The notes beneath the pieces were generated by a model, which was not told the origin of the DNA, ran no database searches, and saw nothing but the letters and a program-made list of their open reading frames with translations. A stretch of 64,000 bases of DNA from CALGYY01 sp963678485 (GTDB taxonomy: Bacteria > Bacteroidota > Bacteroidia > Bacteroidales > CAIWKO01). How positions within the stretch are numbered: position 1 is the stretch's first letter; every line of letters begins with the position of its first letter. Below are positions 1-9,531 of this stretch, piece after piece. The translations under genes were made by a program, and so were the position numbers. Where the stretch lies: assembly GCA_963678485.1 (NCBI GenBank), contig OY782882.1, positions 3,410,001-3,474,000 on the forward strand, read 5' to 3'.

Positions 1-299
1 ATATTCTTGATACAGCCGGACAAAAGCCTTGGCAGATACGACATCTGGATACAATGGAATTATGGAAGTTTGGCGATTACAAGAGTTATACTTCGCTGGA
101 ATTACTGGCAGCCGTTTTTAATATTCCCACTCCCAAAGATGATATCGCTGGCGCTGATGTCGCCCGTGTGTATTGGAATGAAGACGGATTGGAACGCATC
201 GTCACCTACTGCCAGAAAGATGTCCTCACTATTGCTCAGATAATGTACAAATACCTCGGACTTCCCTCAATTCCTGCTGAAGCGATTCAGTATGTCTGA
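1..299 (+). CDS. 3'-5' exonuclease, DEDDy PolB-like family (C-terminal part)
   Basis: Only the C-terminal 98 or so codons are in the window; the reading frame is open from base 3 and stops at 297-299. The fragment contains a Tyr-Cys-Gln-Lys-Asp motif about 25 residues before the end, which fits the Exo III motif (Y-x3-D) of DEDDy exonucleases, preceded by a Leu-Asp-Thr and Trp-Lys-Phe-Gly-Asp stretch typical of the predicted PolB-like 3'-5' exonuclease family of Bacteroidota. These proteins are thought to process DNA 3' ends, but their cellular role is not established. The catalytic DEDD residues of the N-terminal part lie outside the window. Family call is from motif recognition, not a search. 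Confidence 0.75.
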   Translation, partial: ILDTAGQKPWQIRHLDTMELWKFGDYKSYTSLELLAAVFNIPTPKDDIAGADVARVYWNEDGLERIVTYCQKDVLTIAQIMYKYLGLPSIPAEAIQYV

Positions 300-473
300 T
301 TTCCATGAATCATCGTACTTCTTGAAAAAAGTACAGATGTTCGTTGCATAAAGCTTCCATTACATATAATGTATGTAGTTTTATTGTGCTTTGTAGTTGC
401 TTGATTATTCAGGCTTTGCGGTGTATTTTTATGATTTAACAATTTATCCCATCGCTTTCTTAAGGGCTTTTAG

Positions 474-481
474 TACTTTTG
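474..481 (+). promoter_or_regulatory. -7 promoter box of dnaB
   Basis: TACTTTTG matches the Bacteroidota -7 consensus TAnnTTTG. It ends 4 bases before the dnaB ATG, so transcription would begin at or next to the start codon (leaderless mRNA). No good -33 TTTG is visible at the expected spacing. Confidence 0.6.
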
Positions 482-485
482 ACCA

Positions 486-1994
486 ATGGAAAATGCACCT
501 GATAATACACGCAAAAGAGTTAGGAAAACACTAGGAAATACGGTCATTCCCGAGCATAGTCGGGTCCCGCCACAAGCACTCGATCTTGAAGAGGCGGTCC
601 TGGGCGCACTGATGCTTGAGAAGGATGCATTAACTGCGGTAATTGATATTTTGAGGCCTGAGATCTTTTATAAAGATGCTCATCAAACAATTTTTAAGGC
701 CATTCAGAATCTGTTTAAAAAATCAGAACCGGTAGATATTCTTACTGTTACCAATGAATTGAGAACCTTAGGTGAGCTCGAAACCGTTGGCGGTCCTTAT
801 TATCTTACTCAGCTTACGAACCGCGTTGCTTCTGCTGCTAATATCGAATATCACGTTCGAATCATTTCTCAAAAGTTTATTCAGCGCGAATTGATACATA
901 TTTCATCAGATATTATTCGTGATGCTTTTGAAGATACCACGGACGTATTCGACCTTTTAGATAATGCGGAACGTAATCTATTCGCCGTTAGTGAAGGCAA
1001 TTTGCGCAGAAGTTACCTCGATATTCAATCCCTCGTTAAAGAAGCGATTAAAGAAATTGAAAACGCAAAAAATGCCGAAGGCCACCTAAAAGGCGTTGGC
1101 TCGGGCTTTACCGAAATTGACCGGGTGACGGCTGGTTGGCAGAAGTCCGACTTGATTGTGCTCGCTGCTCGTCCGGGTATGGGAAAGACGGCTTTCGTAT
1201 TGTCGATGGCTCGCAACATGGCTGTGGATCTGAAAAAACCTGTGGCATTCTTCTCACTTGAAATGTCGGCCATCCAATTGGTGACTCGTCTGATCTCCAG
1301 TGAATGCGAAATTCCTGCAGAGAAACTTCGTCGCGGTAATCTTGAAAATAGTGAGTGGGAACAACTGAATGCGCGTATTAGCGCTCTGGTTGATGCCCCA
1401 TTGTTTATTGATGATACGCCCGCCCTTTCTATCTTTGAGCTTCGTGCAAAATGCCGTCGCTTGAAGGCACAGCACGATATTCAAATGATTGTGATTGACT
1501 ACCTTCAGCTAATGTCGATTGGTGGCGATAATCGAGGTAATCGTGAACAAGAGATTTCCCAGATATCCCGCTCGCTTAAAGCTTTGGCAAAAGAGCTGGA
1601 TGTGCCGGTAATAGCGCTATCGCAGCTTAGCCGCGCAGTTGAAACTCGTGGTGGAAATAAGAAGCCAATCTTAAGTGACCTTAGAGAATCGGGCGCTATT
1701 GAACAGGATGCCGACCTTGTTCTGTTTATCTATCGTCCGGAATACTATCAAATAAAGGAGTGGGAAGACGCCACACCTACCGAAGGAACTGCGGAAATTA
1801 TTATTGCAAAGCATCGTAACGGAGCGCTTAAAGATATTCGTTTGCGCTTCATTGCACATCTGGCCAAATTTTCTGATATGGATAATTTATCTATACAGAT
1901 TGATGATGGACTGGAACCCAACGAGAGCTTCAATAAATCTTTTATTACACGATCTTCGCGCATGGATGAAGTACCCGATAGTGATCCTTTCTAA
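486..1994 (+). CDS. dnaB: Replicative DNA helicase DnaB
   Basis: The 502-residue protein is the hexameric 5'-3' helicase that unwinds DNA at the replication fork and binds DnaG primase. The N-terminal primase-interaction domain begins near residue 28 (Pro-Pro-Gln-Ala-x-Asp-Leu-Glu-Glu-Ala). The RecA-like helicase domain carries the Walker A motif GMGKT at about 231-235, a Walker B segment IVIDYLQLM near 337-345 and the SQLSR/LRESG motifs near 380-410. Length fits the family (about 470-520). The ATG is supported by a -7 box 4 bases upstream. The gene stands alone, ending in a shared terminator facing the convergent giant secreted-protein gene. No intein is present, which is worth saying because dnaB is a common intein site. 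Confidence 0.98.
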   Translation: MENAPDNTRKRVRKTLGNTVIPEHSRVPPQALDLEEAVLGALMLEKDALTAVIDILRPEIFYKDAHQTIFKAIQNLFKKSEPVDILTVTNELRTLGELETVGGPYYLTQLTNRVASAANIEYHVRIISQKFIQRELIHISSDIIRDAFEDTTDVFDLLDNAERNLFAVSEGNLRRSYLDIQSLVKEAIKEIENAKNAEGHLKGVGSGFTEIDRVTAGWQKSDLIVLAARPGMGKTAFVLSMARNMAVDLKKPVAFFSLEMSAIQLVTRLISSECEIPAEKLRRGNLENSEWEQLNARISALVDAPLFIDDTPALSIFELRAKCRRLKAQHDIQMIVIDYLQLMSIGGDNRGNREQEISQISRSLKALAKELDVPVIALSQLSRAVETRGGNKKPILSDLRESGAIEQDADLVLFIYRPEYYQIKEWEDATPTEGTAEIIIAKHRNGALKDIRLRFIAHLAKFSDMDNLSIQIDDGLEPNESFNKSFITRSSRMDEVPDSDPF

Positions 1995-2008
1995 GTTATA
2001 AAGGAATA

Positions 2009-2042
2009 AAAAAAACCGGAGACATTTGCTCCGGTTTTTTTT
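2009..2042. terminator. Bidirectional terminator between dnaB and the convergent gene
   Basis: A-run, then stem AAACCGGAG / CTCCGGTTT with a 7-base loop, then a T-run. Runs on both sides let it serve dnaB on the plus strand and the gene ending at 2051 on the minus strand. Confidence 0.9.
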
Positions 2043-2050
2043 GTTAAACC

Positions 2051-5000
2051 CTATTCGTCGGGATTGCTGTCGTCGGAGGTCACACCGATTTTCTTAAGGA
2101 AATCACTCTTCCTCTTAGCAGTCGACAATGTAAATGAATACTGAGGTAAGTTGTCTTTTGCATCAAGTACATTCTTGTTGTCTTCCATAGACTTCTTTAT
2201 GGCGTCAACAAATTCTTTACTCGAAGAAAGTGCTTGCATACGGTTAGTTTGATAACTGAAGAAGTACCATTCGTTCCCTGCTTCAAAGTAAAGATTAATA
2301 GTAGTTCCGGTATGTTTGAAAGAGATTTCAAGATTTCCTTTAATGAATTTGTATAATTGCGAATTGCCTGCACTTACAAATCCAAGGTCACCTTCGGAAA
2401 CAAAAGAACGATTCTTGAAATCCCAGCGCATCTTTACCTGCGACAAATAGAATGTATGTACCAATTCGGTTGGAAGATCTTTGGCTCTGCCTGTAAGACT
2501 TAACTGACTGATGAAACTATTCGCTTTCTCTGGTCCCAGCTGATATTTCAGTGCCATAAAGTAATTATCGTCAGTTGTACTCAGCGCTTCAGTTCCGGGT
2601 TCAGCCTCCATTACATTTCTCATCAGCGTTAAGCTGGCTTCATCAAAGGGGAAGTCCATAGCCATTGTTACCATAGCAATGCTGGTGCGGTCTACTACTG
2701 AATGCGTAATGTCACCATAGGATTCAACCGTGAATCGGCCTAAGTCGTTAGATGTAAGATTTAGTTTGCCTTTACCATTGACGGTGCAGTTTTTCCTGTC
2801 GAAAGCCACAACATCATAAGGGATATCCATCGCTGTGGAATCTATTTCAGGCATAATGGTATAGGTTTGTCGCGGTGCATCAAAGGTGAGATAGCCAGTT
2901 GCGGTGACAATCGGTTCGTTCTGGGTGTTCTTCTTATATTGAAGGAATGCCGGATAAACTCTTGCAGAATCATTACATGCATACAAACCAAGTCCAAGGT
3001 CATTGCCATCACCGCCATTCATTGCAAACTCTTTTGCCTGGCTCGAAACAGGAATGCGAATGTTGGCAGGATCAATATCTGTGGTAAATCTGAACCAGCG
3101 TTCAGGAATAGTGTCGCAATCTTCCTTGATTTTTACACCTCCGCTAAAATTCAACAAATCTTTCTCAGCGATTAGCTTGACTTTTCCCTTAAAGCCAAAG
3201 TCGGGGCTGAGTGTAAAATCGGCCGATTGAGAAATGTCGCCGATACCACGGGTTTTGAGCGAATCTACAAATATGCTGCTTAGATACACCTTCTGTTTTT
3301 TATCGGTGATATCAACATAATCATAAGAACCCTGACCAGTATATTTCTTTCGGGTTTCTATATTTATCTTCGCATCATATATATAATGTTTCTTATTTTC
3401 AACATTAGCTAATAAACCGGCATTTTCCAACGGAAGCATTTCAGCTTTCTTTAAGATGGAAACCTTACCTGAATCAGGGAAAATGGCCGCATCCGCAACC
3501 AATATCATAGGAACGTCCTTGGTTCGGATTACGTTTTCGCTAAGATTATAGGTAGCTTCAGGAGCATAAAAATGTAATGAGTCTTGTCCGGGATGTATCG
3601 AAAGAAATTCCGATTCTGTTAAATCAAGATCAACGATATCCTCTTTTTTAGCCGTTTTCAAGTAGTCGAACTTTGCTTTATTGGCGCTCTTTAAAAGCAG
3701 CTCATCCTTTGCCATGTACCAGTCGAAATTGTACATATAGCAAACGTAATTATTGAAAGGGAAGCTAATTCTGGAGTTTTCATCATTCGATTTGAATTTA
3801 CCGAGTTGTTTTTGAAAATCAACATTCACATTGAAATTCTCAGTTTTGAGTACCATCTCAGTAAGGTCAGGTGTTTTGAATATCACATCTGTAGTGTCCG
3901 ATTGGAAGGTGTGTTGCTTGAATTCATAGTTGTGTGAAGTCATTTGAACTTTACTGAATTCGAGCAAACCTTCTCCTGACAGGCCTTTTGGTTCAAGCGT
4001 AAGAGCTCCTGATAATTTTACCGATTTATTATACATGGCAAAGGGCTCATCACGCTGGGTGATCAACATGATATCTTTATAAGGATACCATTGTACCTTT
4101 ACATTATAAGCCAGAACGGCCGGGTACTCTGTAGTGGTGGTTTTTTCTTTGACCTCGTACCGTTCGGCTATAGCTACCATAGAGTCGGGGAAGAAAACGA
4201 TGTCTTTCGATTTCGTTATTGATGTGAGATACTTCAATGTTCCTCTTCCACGGAATCCTTCATAACTCAAGTCTACGATGCTGTCGTAAATCCCTTTGCC
4301 GCCGTACGCCGGTAGTCCGGTTGGCGGTGTTGTTAGCACAAAACCAAGTGAGAAGTCAGGCTGCACGCGCAGTGGCTCGGTGATATCGGGGAATATTCCG
4401 GCCGAAACCAAATATCCTTTGAACTCTTTGCGCTCAGAATAGTAATTGTCAAGAGAATCAATCGTGAAGGGCTGCAGTCGGTAATAAAAGCGATCGCGGG
4501 TATAAACTCCGTCAAAAATAAATGGGCGGTCATAATAAACGTATGATTCTTTTTTACTGATAAAGCTTGGATATCTAGGGAATGGATGAAGCCCCGATTT
4601 ATTTCCAGGGTCATCTATTAATATTTCTCCCACCAAATCCTCAATTACTGTTCTTACTTTACGGAATGGATGTATGCCAAAACCATCAGGAAGTTGCGTA
4701 TAATCCTGCACTTTGAAGCTCATGGAATCAATAGTGGGCATATCAAATTTGAATTTATCGTAACTAAAGTTGAAGTTCTTTCCAAAATAATCGAACAAAC
4801 CGGCGTGAATCTGACCATCAAAAGAGAAGTCGCGGTTTTTCTTCAGTGTAAGCTCTTGTTCATTAGGAATTACGAATACACTTTGAGAGTCGCTCAAATA
4901 GACAATAGGAACACCGCGTAATTTAAGATCAAAATTCAGCAAACTTAGGGTTCCATTGGCACGGGCGGAGATTACCGATTTGAATTGTATTACATCATAA

Positions 5001-6586
5001 TCAGTTTTTTTGTTTTTCGAATTCAGGTAATGATATACACGATCTTTTATGGTGATTAACTCATCATCCATATCGTACATTAGAAAACCCTTACTGGCGA
5101 AATCCAGCAAGAATGCAATGACCTGCTCTTTACCAACTTTCATTTTATTTTGAAGATCGGTAACAGTAAAAGTCTTGCTGCCTTTTTCAACGGCAAGATC
5201 TCTAAGCCAATAGAGCGGATGTACTTCTTCGAGCCCTTTTAATTTTTCGTAACGGAACTCAGAATAATAATTGTCCGATTCGAACATTGCAGCACTTTCG
5301 CTACCTGATCCACGTAGCATTTCCAAATCAATCTTGGGTTCGTCCATTTTCCAGTACATGGCTTCAACAATAATATCCACTTTGTGATAGGAATCGAAAA
5401 ATGGAGTTTGACCAATACCCGTGTTGTCGCGCATCATGCTGAGTACCGCACTATCACTGCTAAATCGAACGCGTAATCCAGGGTGATAAATGCTGTCCGA
5501 TTCCCAATATATTGATACGGCCGAACGATCAGAGGCCACACTTGTTTTTCTTATGATGAATGTCTTGGAGGCTAATTTTACAAAAAGTTTGTTGTTGCGT
5601 TTGAAATATAGAAAAGCATCCGTTTCCTTGTCTCCCATTCCCATGAGTTTTGGGCCGTACATCGAGAATCCGCCATCGTAATCAACATCTTTATATATAT
5701 CTTTTATCTGCAATCGTTTATCGAAGGAATTAAACCGTGGGTAGGAAACCCGGTCTTCGCCTACATCGACCATAACCTTTTCTTCCAATGAGCCCATCAG
5801 TGGCCGGGTGAAAAAGTTAGTGTTGTAAAAACGAACGGTATCGATATCAAATTCTGATTTTTGCATCGACACGTTATAAGTGAAAAGTTCGGCGAATACT
5901 TCATTTTCCGGGAAACCGGAGCGTGTCCAAAGAATCTTACCTTCTTCACCAAGCCAAAGATTGGTCGTTGGATAGAAGATGCCACGTGTGTCATAGATTT
6001 TTGTACTATCGTTTTTCTTGATACAGGTGAGTGTTCCTTTGGTGAACTCAACATACGGCAAGGAGTCATACTTGAAAGTAAAATCATCCGCCGTTGTTTT
6101 CCACTGCATAATCTGGTTTTCGTAGAGGGTGTTTTTAGTAAGGATTAAGTTACTTGCATCCAGTAGGGCCATAAAACGAATATTATTCGTCATAAAAGCC
6201 AGTTTTCGCAAAGCAAAGCACCACGCGCCGAAGCTTTCTTCAGTTTGGTCGGATTTGCAAAAAAGCATGACTGTGTTCAGATAGGTCTCATAATTCGGAA
6301 AAGTTTTCATTTTCCGCTTGAGCATAATGTTGCACATGGCGTAGATAGAATCCTGTTCCGTCTTTGTCAGACTTCCTCCAAGCCACAGTGCCGAGAAGGA
6401 TTCCATCAACACTTTACCGGCATCCTTTTGTTCCTTGGCAGGTGCCGCATCAAACATCAGTTTTAGCTCATTGAGAAAGGTCTGCGAATCCTTTGAGAAA
6501 TTCTTTGCAGGTTGTGCAAAACAAGTAGTGGTGATAGAAAGGACTAATATGAAGAGCACAATTAGCGGGCGTAGGCCTGATTTCAT
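2051..6586 (-). CDS. Giant secreted protein of unknown function (1511 aa)
   Basis: I do not recognise a characterised family. The protein starts with a signal peptide of about 24 residues (hydrophobic core then CFAQ), followed by a helical region up to about residue 120 and then a very long beta-rich tract with many alternating hydrophobic/polar strands and no visible catalytic motif. No lipobox, C-terminal sorting domain or TonB box is evident. It starts 16 bases after prmA ends on the same strand, so it is probably the last gene of a tpiA-prmA-this operon and ends at a strong terminator. The strand-rich architecture suggests an envelope scaffold or a long periplasmic or surface beta structure; this is inference only. 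ATG at 6586 immediately precedes the signal peptide. Confidence 0.85.
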   Translation of the reverse strand: MKSGLRPLIVLFILVLSITTTCFAQPAKNFSKDSQTFLNELKLMFDAAPAKEQKDAGKVLMESFSALWLGGSLTKTEQDSIYAMCNIMLKRKMKTFPNYETYLNTVMLFCKSDQTEESFGAWCFALRKLAFMTNNIRFMALLDASNLILTKNTLYENQIMQWKTTADDFTFKYDSLPYVEFTKGTLTCIKKNDSTKIYDTRGIFYPTTNLWLGEEGKILWTRSGFPENEVFAELFTYNVSMQKSEFDIDTVRFYNTNFFTRPLMGSLEEKVMVDVGEDRVSYPRFNSFDKRLQIKDIYKDVDYDGGFSMYGPKLMGMGDKETDAFLYFKRNNKLFVKLASKTFIIRKTSVASDRSAVSIYWESDSIYHPGLRVRFSSDSAVLSMMRDNTGIGQTPFFDSYHKVDIIVEAMYWKMDEPKIDLEMLRGSGSESAAMFESDNYYSEFRYEKLKGLEEVHPLYWLRDLAVEKGSKTFTVTDLQNKMKVGKEQVIAFLLDFASKGFLMYDMDDELITIKDRVYHYLNSKNKKTDYDVIQFKSVISARANGTLSLLNFDLKLRGVPIVYLSDSQSVFVIPNEQELTLKKNRDFSFDGQIHAGLFDYFGKNFNFSYDKFKFDMPTIDSMSFKVQDYTQLPDGFGIHPFRKVRTVIEDLVGEILIDDPGNKSGLHPFPRYPSFISKKESYVYYDRPFIFDGVYTRDRFYYRLQPFTIDSLDNYYSERKEFKGYLVSAGIFPDITEPLRVQPDFSLGFVLTTPPTGLPAYGGKGIYDSIVDLSYEGFRGRGTLKYLTSITKSKDIVFFPDSMVAIAERYEVKEKTTTTEYPAVLAYNVKVQWYPYKDIMLITQRDEPFAMYNKSVKLSGALTLEPKGLSGEGLLEFSKVQMTSHNYEFKQHTFQSDTTDVIFKTPDLTEMVLKTENFNVNVDFQKQLGKFKSNDENSRISFPFNNYVCYMYNFDWYMAKDELLLKSANKAKFDYLKTAKKEDIVDLDLTESEFLSIHPGQDSLHFYAPEATYNLSENVIRTKDVPMILVADAAIFPDSGKVSILKKAEMLPLENAGLLANVENKKHYIYDAKINIETRKKYTGQGSYDYVDITDKKQKVYLSSIFVDSLKTRGIGDISQSADFTLSPDFGFKGKVKLIAEKDLLNFSGGVKIKEDCDTIPERWFRFTTDIDPANIRIPVSSQAKEFAMNGGDGNDLGLGLYACNDSARVYPAFLQYKKNTQNEPIVTATGYLTFDAPRQTYTIMPEIDSTAMDIPYDVVAFDRKNCTVNGKGKLNLTSNDLGRFTVESYGDITHSVVDRTSIAMVTMAMDFPFDEASLTLMRNVMEAEPGTEALSTTDDNYFMALKYQLGPEKANSFISQLSLTGRAKDLPTELVHTFYLSQVKMRWDFKNRSFVSEGDLGFVSAGNSQLYKFIKGNLEISFKHTGTTINLYFEAGNEWYFFSYQTNRMQALSSSKEFVDAIKKSMEDNKNVLDAKDNLPQYSFTLSTAKRKSDFLKKIGVTSDDSNPDE

Positions 6587-6602
6587 ATGATTGAGGTTAT
6601 CG

Positions 6603-7442
6603 TTATATTTTTTTCAGTTGTATTGCGGTCCAGTTATGTTGTGAAAGGTAACGCTCTTCCTGTAGTGAAAATTGCATGCAATGATCCAGCAAAATTTTTC
6701 GATCCTCGCTGTAAAATCCGCTCAGTAAAAGGATTCCGTTCTGTTTTAATACTCGGCTATAGTGCTTAATGTCATTCAAAAGTATATTCCGGTTGATGTT
6801 TGCAATTATAATATCGAAATATTCATTACCATAATTATATAGTAAAGACGCATCACCCAGCAAAATGTTTACATCCGGAACAAAATTTCGTTGAATATTT
6901 TCCTTGCTGTTCTCAAAAGCCCACTCATCGTTATCAATTCCAGTAACTTCTGCGGCTCCCATTTTTGCTGTCAGTATGGCTAATACGGCTGTTCCGCACC
7001 CCATGTCAAGAACGGTTTTATCATGAACATTTAATTGTCCCAGCAATTCAATCATTAAGGCCGTGGTTTCGTGGTGACCAGTACCAAACGACATTTTGGG
7101 TTCGATAATAATTTCGAATTTCTTATTGGTGAACGCTTCATGAAATGGTGCGCGTATTCCACAAAAATCACCAACAGCTACCGGCTCGAAATTCTTTTCC
7201 CATTCTTCATTCCAGTTTTGCTGAGCAATTTCGCTCCATTGCATTTCGGCGCAAGCTTTATTAAACGAGTCAAGCGATGCTATCGCGTCCTGATCAAATA
7301 ATTCCCCTTGAATATATGCCAGAAATCCCTCTTCCTGCTCAACAAAACTCTCAAATCCCAGCTCGGCCATTTCTGCCATGAGATATTCGGAGAAGTCCGG
7401 ATATCTCAAGCTGACTTTTACCTCAATATATTTTTGGCTCAT
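6603..7442 (-). CDS. prmA: Ribosomal protein L11 methyltransferase PrmA
   Basis: A 279-residue SAM-dependent methyltransferase that trimethylates ribosomal protein L11. It has the PrmA-specific segment FGTGHHETT at 119-127 and the SAM-binding motif DMGCGT at 146-151, followed by an acidic residue in the next strand (TGIDND). The substrate-binding loop reads ANINRN near 215, close to the asparagine motif seen in PrmA. Length is close to the E. coli enzyme (293). Its ATG overlaps the last codon of tpiA by 4 bases, indicating translational coupling in one operon. Confidence 0.93.
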   Translation of the reverse strand: MSQKYIEVKVSLRYPDFSEYLMAEMAELGFESFVEQEEGFLAYIQGELFDQDAIASLDSFNKACAEMQWSEIAQQNWNEEWEKNFEPVAVGDFCGIRAPFHEAFTNKKFEIIIEPKMSFGTGHHETTALMIELLGQLNVHDKTVLDMGCGTAVLAILTAKMGAAEVTGIDNDEWAFENSKENIQRNFVPDVNILLGDASLLYNYGNEYFDIIIANINRNILLNDIKHYSRVLKQNGILLLSGFYSEDRKILLDHCMQFSLQEERYLSQHNWTAIQLKKI

Positions 7443-8221
7443 AGGTTAGATGTTTTTATTGCTGCTGAGATGATTGCAATGAAATCGGCTGACTTTAACG
7501 ATGCGCCACCAATCAACCCTCCATCAACATCAGCTTGTGAAAACAATTCCTCAGCATTGGCGGCATTACAACTTCCACCGTATAGGATTGGAATGGCCTC
7601 TGCAACGGCAGAACCATATTGTTTTTGTAGTATGGAACGGATAAAATGGTGCATTTCCTGTGCTTGTGCCGGACTAGCAGTAAGTCCGGTTCCAATGGCC
7701 CATACCGGTTCATAGGCAATAACCAGCATAAGCATTTCATCCGCTGTAAAGCTGAACAATGCCTCACGGATTTGAGCTTCAACAACCTCTTGATGTTTGC
7801 CTGATTCACGCTCTGCCTGAATCTCTCCACAACAGAAAATTGGAATCAGATTATGTGAAAGGCATGCCTGAACCTTTTTCTTCAGAAAAATCGCATCTTC
7901 TTTAAAGTACATGCGACGTTCTGAATGACCAAGAATAACATATTGAGACCCAGCAGTAGCAATCATTTCCGCAGATATCTCTCCTGTGTATGCCCCTTTA
8001 TCTTCGTTGTGACAATTTTGCGCACCACAGAAAATTCCATCCTTGCCGGATAATAACTGGGCACATGAAGGAATTACCAGATAGGGAGGACAAATCACCG
8101 TTGTTACTTTTGATGAATGCTCAAGTTGGGCATGCAATGCAACGATTTCGTTGAGCAGTGTACCCGCTGTATCAATAGTTTGGTTCATTTTCCAGTTGCC
8201 AGCAACAATTTTTTGTCTCAT
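7439..8221 (-). CDS. tpiA: Triosephosphate isomerase
   Basis: Interconverts dihydroxyacetone phosphate and glyceraldehyde 3-phosphate in glycolysis. All hallmarks are visible in the 260-residue protein: GNWKMN with catalytic Lys11, the HSERR segment with electrophilic His99, the catalytic Glu171 in AYEPVWAIGTG (with the mobile loop 6), and YGGS near 217 for phosphate binding. The length is normal. It is the first gene of an apparent operon with prmA and the 1511-residue secreted protein. Upstream on its strand a weak box TACTTTAG (one mismatch to TAnnTTTG) lies at 8262-8269. Confidence 0.98.
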   Translation of the reverse strand: MRQKIVAGNWKMNQTIDTAGTLLNEIVALHAQLEHSSKVTTVICPPYLVIPSCAQLLSGKDGIFCGAQNCHNEDKGAYTGEISAEMIATAGSQYVILGHSERRMYFKEDAIFLKKKVQACLSHNLIPIFCCGEIQAERESGKHQEVVEAQIREALFSFTADEMLMLVIAYEPVWAIGTGLTASPAQAQEMHHFIRSILQKQYGSAVAEAIPILYGGSCNAANAEELFSQADVDGGLIGGASLKSADFIAIISAAIKTSNL

Positions 8222-8554
8222 ACATTTAGTGTTTAAACGTTCCCTTTACAATGAAATGCTAAAGTAAACATTTTGGAGGATTCATCTGTCATGTTGTGGA
8301 AGTTCAGCAATTCCTGATTTTTTATTTGACCAATAAAATTATGCTGTTTTTTTTAATGAATGAATTGATATTCAATATTAACCAATAATTTACCCAAGTC
8401 ATGTCTGAAGAAAATCTTCTGATTTGAGGCAACCAAGTACGTTACATTTGCGACCTGTAGGGGCTTTGGTATATGTTTTGCTAAGCGCCGCCGATTTTCA
8501 CGAAACGGTTTTCAATAATATATTGTACTTTTGTTTTTCAAACATTTGTTAAAT
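8222..8554. other. Divergent intergenic region between tpiA and the DUF1573 pair
   Basis: This 333-base gap separates divergent genes. It holds a possible weak tpiA -7 box (minus, 8262-8269) and a good box for the DUF1573 gene (8526-8533). The part around 8440-8515 is richer in G and C than its surroundings, but I see no hairpin, RNA gene or ORF in it. Confidence 0.5.
8526..8533 (+). promoter_or_regulatory. -7 promoter box of the first DUF1573 gene
   Basis: TACTTTTG matches TAnnTTTG and ends 21 bases before the ATG at 8555. It overlaps the alternative upstream TTG, which is therefore an unlikely start. Confidence 0.6.
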
Positions 8555-8992
8555 ATGAAAAAGTTATTAGTGTCATTTTTAGTTGTCATTATTGCCTCCT
8601 CGGCTCTTCACGCTCAAAGCAAAGGCGCGATTATTAAATTCGATAAAAACGTTCATGATTACGGAACCATTTACCAAAATGCTGATGGCAAATCAGAATT
8701 TTCTTTCAGCAATGTCGGTGACGAACCCTTGGTGCTTTCAAGTGTACGCAGTTCCTGCGGTTGCACCATTCCACAGTGGCCAAAAGAGCCTATTCTTCCG
8801 GGACAATCCGGAGTAATCGTTGTAACCTACGATACAAAGCGCATTGGGACAATCAGCAAACAAATTGTTGTTTTATCAAATGCAACCGAAAGTCAGATTA
8901 CATTAAATATCAAGGGAAACGTACTTCAGAAACCTGATGAGGTTATTCCAACCAAACCCGTTAATGACGGACTTAATCCAAACAATGAATAA
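8555..8992 (+). CDS. DUF1573 domain secreted protein
   Basis: A 145-residue protein with a signal peptide (MKKLLVSF..., cleavage near ALHAQ) followed by one DUF1573 domain, an immunoglobulin-like all-beta fold. Hallmarks seen are HDYGTI, a FSFSNVGDEPLVL strand pair, SSCGCTIPQWPKEPILPG and a terminal IKGN strand. DUF1573 proteins are abundant and functionally uncharacterised in Bacteroidota. The ATG at 8555 is preferred over an in-frame TTG at 8531, because the latter lies in the -7 box. A paralogue begins 34 bases downstream and the two are probably co-transcribed. The C-terminal tail (about 20 residues, proline- and asparagine-rich) is absent from the paralogue. Confidence 0.9.
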   Translation: MKKLLVSFLVVIIASSALHAQSKGAIIKFDKNVHDYGTIYQNADGKSEFSFSNVGDEPLVLSSVRSSCGCTIPQWPKEPILPGQSGVIVVTYDTKRIGTISKQIVVLSNATESQITLNIKGNVLQKPDEVIPTKPVNDGLNPNNE

Positions 8993-9026
8993 CGTTAATT
9001 CTACTAACCGATTAATTTCAAAGAAT

Positions 9027-9416
9027 ATGAAAAAGCTTTTAATGACCTTAAGCCTGCTGATGTTTGTTATTGTTGCAGTGAATGCCCAAACAGCCACCAA
9101 TGAAGGACCAGAGATAAAGTTCAACAAAGTTGAGCACGACTATGGCACCATTACCCAGGGTGCTGATGGCAGCTGTGTTTTTACATTTAAAAATATAGGT
9201 AATGAGGTGTTGATTATTTCTGACGTTCGCAAATCTTGCGGATGCACAACTCCAACCTGGAGTAAGGAGCCCATCCTTCCGGGACAGAGTGGTGAGATTA
9301 AAGTTGGCTACAATACCGGAAACATCGGCCAGTTTAGTAAAACCATTACTGTGTTATCAAACGCGGTTACAGCTACTGTTACTTTAACTATAAAAGGAAA
9401 TGTGGTCGCCAAATAA
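9027..9416 (+). CDS. DUF1573 domain secreted protein, second copy
   Basis: A 129-residue paralogue of the preceding gene, with a signal peptide ending near VNAQ and the same core: HDYGTI, CVFTFKNIGNE, KSCGCTTPTWSKEPILPGQSG and a terminal TIKGN strand. The start ATG at 9027 begins the lysine-rich signal peptide; an open frame extends upstream into the previous gene but has no signal sequence. The gene is followed by a strong rho-independent terminator. Function unknown; the tandem arrangement suggests duplication. Confidence 0.9.
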   Translation: MKKLLMTLSLLMFVIVAVNAQTATNEGPEIKFNKVEHDYGTITQGADGSCVFTFKNIGNEVLIISDVRKSCGCTTPTWSKEPILPGQSGEIKVGYNTGNIGQFSKTITVLSNAVTATVTLTIKGNVVAK

Positions 9417-9461
9417 TTTTTGGACTAATCGCATTTATTTGAGAAAAAATAGCAACATTTG

Positions 9462-9490
9462 TCCCGGTGATTTTCACCGGGATTTTTTTT
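9462..9490 (+). terminator. Terminator of the DUF1573 pair
   Basis: Stem TCCCGGTGA / TCACCGGGA (9 bp, TTT loop) followed by eight T residues. Confidence 0.92.
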
Positions 9491-9531
9491 GTTAAATCAA
9501 GGGTAATAAATACCCGTAAAAATATTTTGAT

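Noticed and set aside
486..1994. Possible intein in dnaB
   Set aside because: The helicase domain is continuous and of normal length with intact motifs.
7308..7715. 135-residue plus-strand frame over the prmA/tpiA junction
   Set aside because: Antisense to two essential genes with clear motifs.
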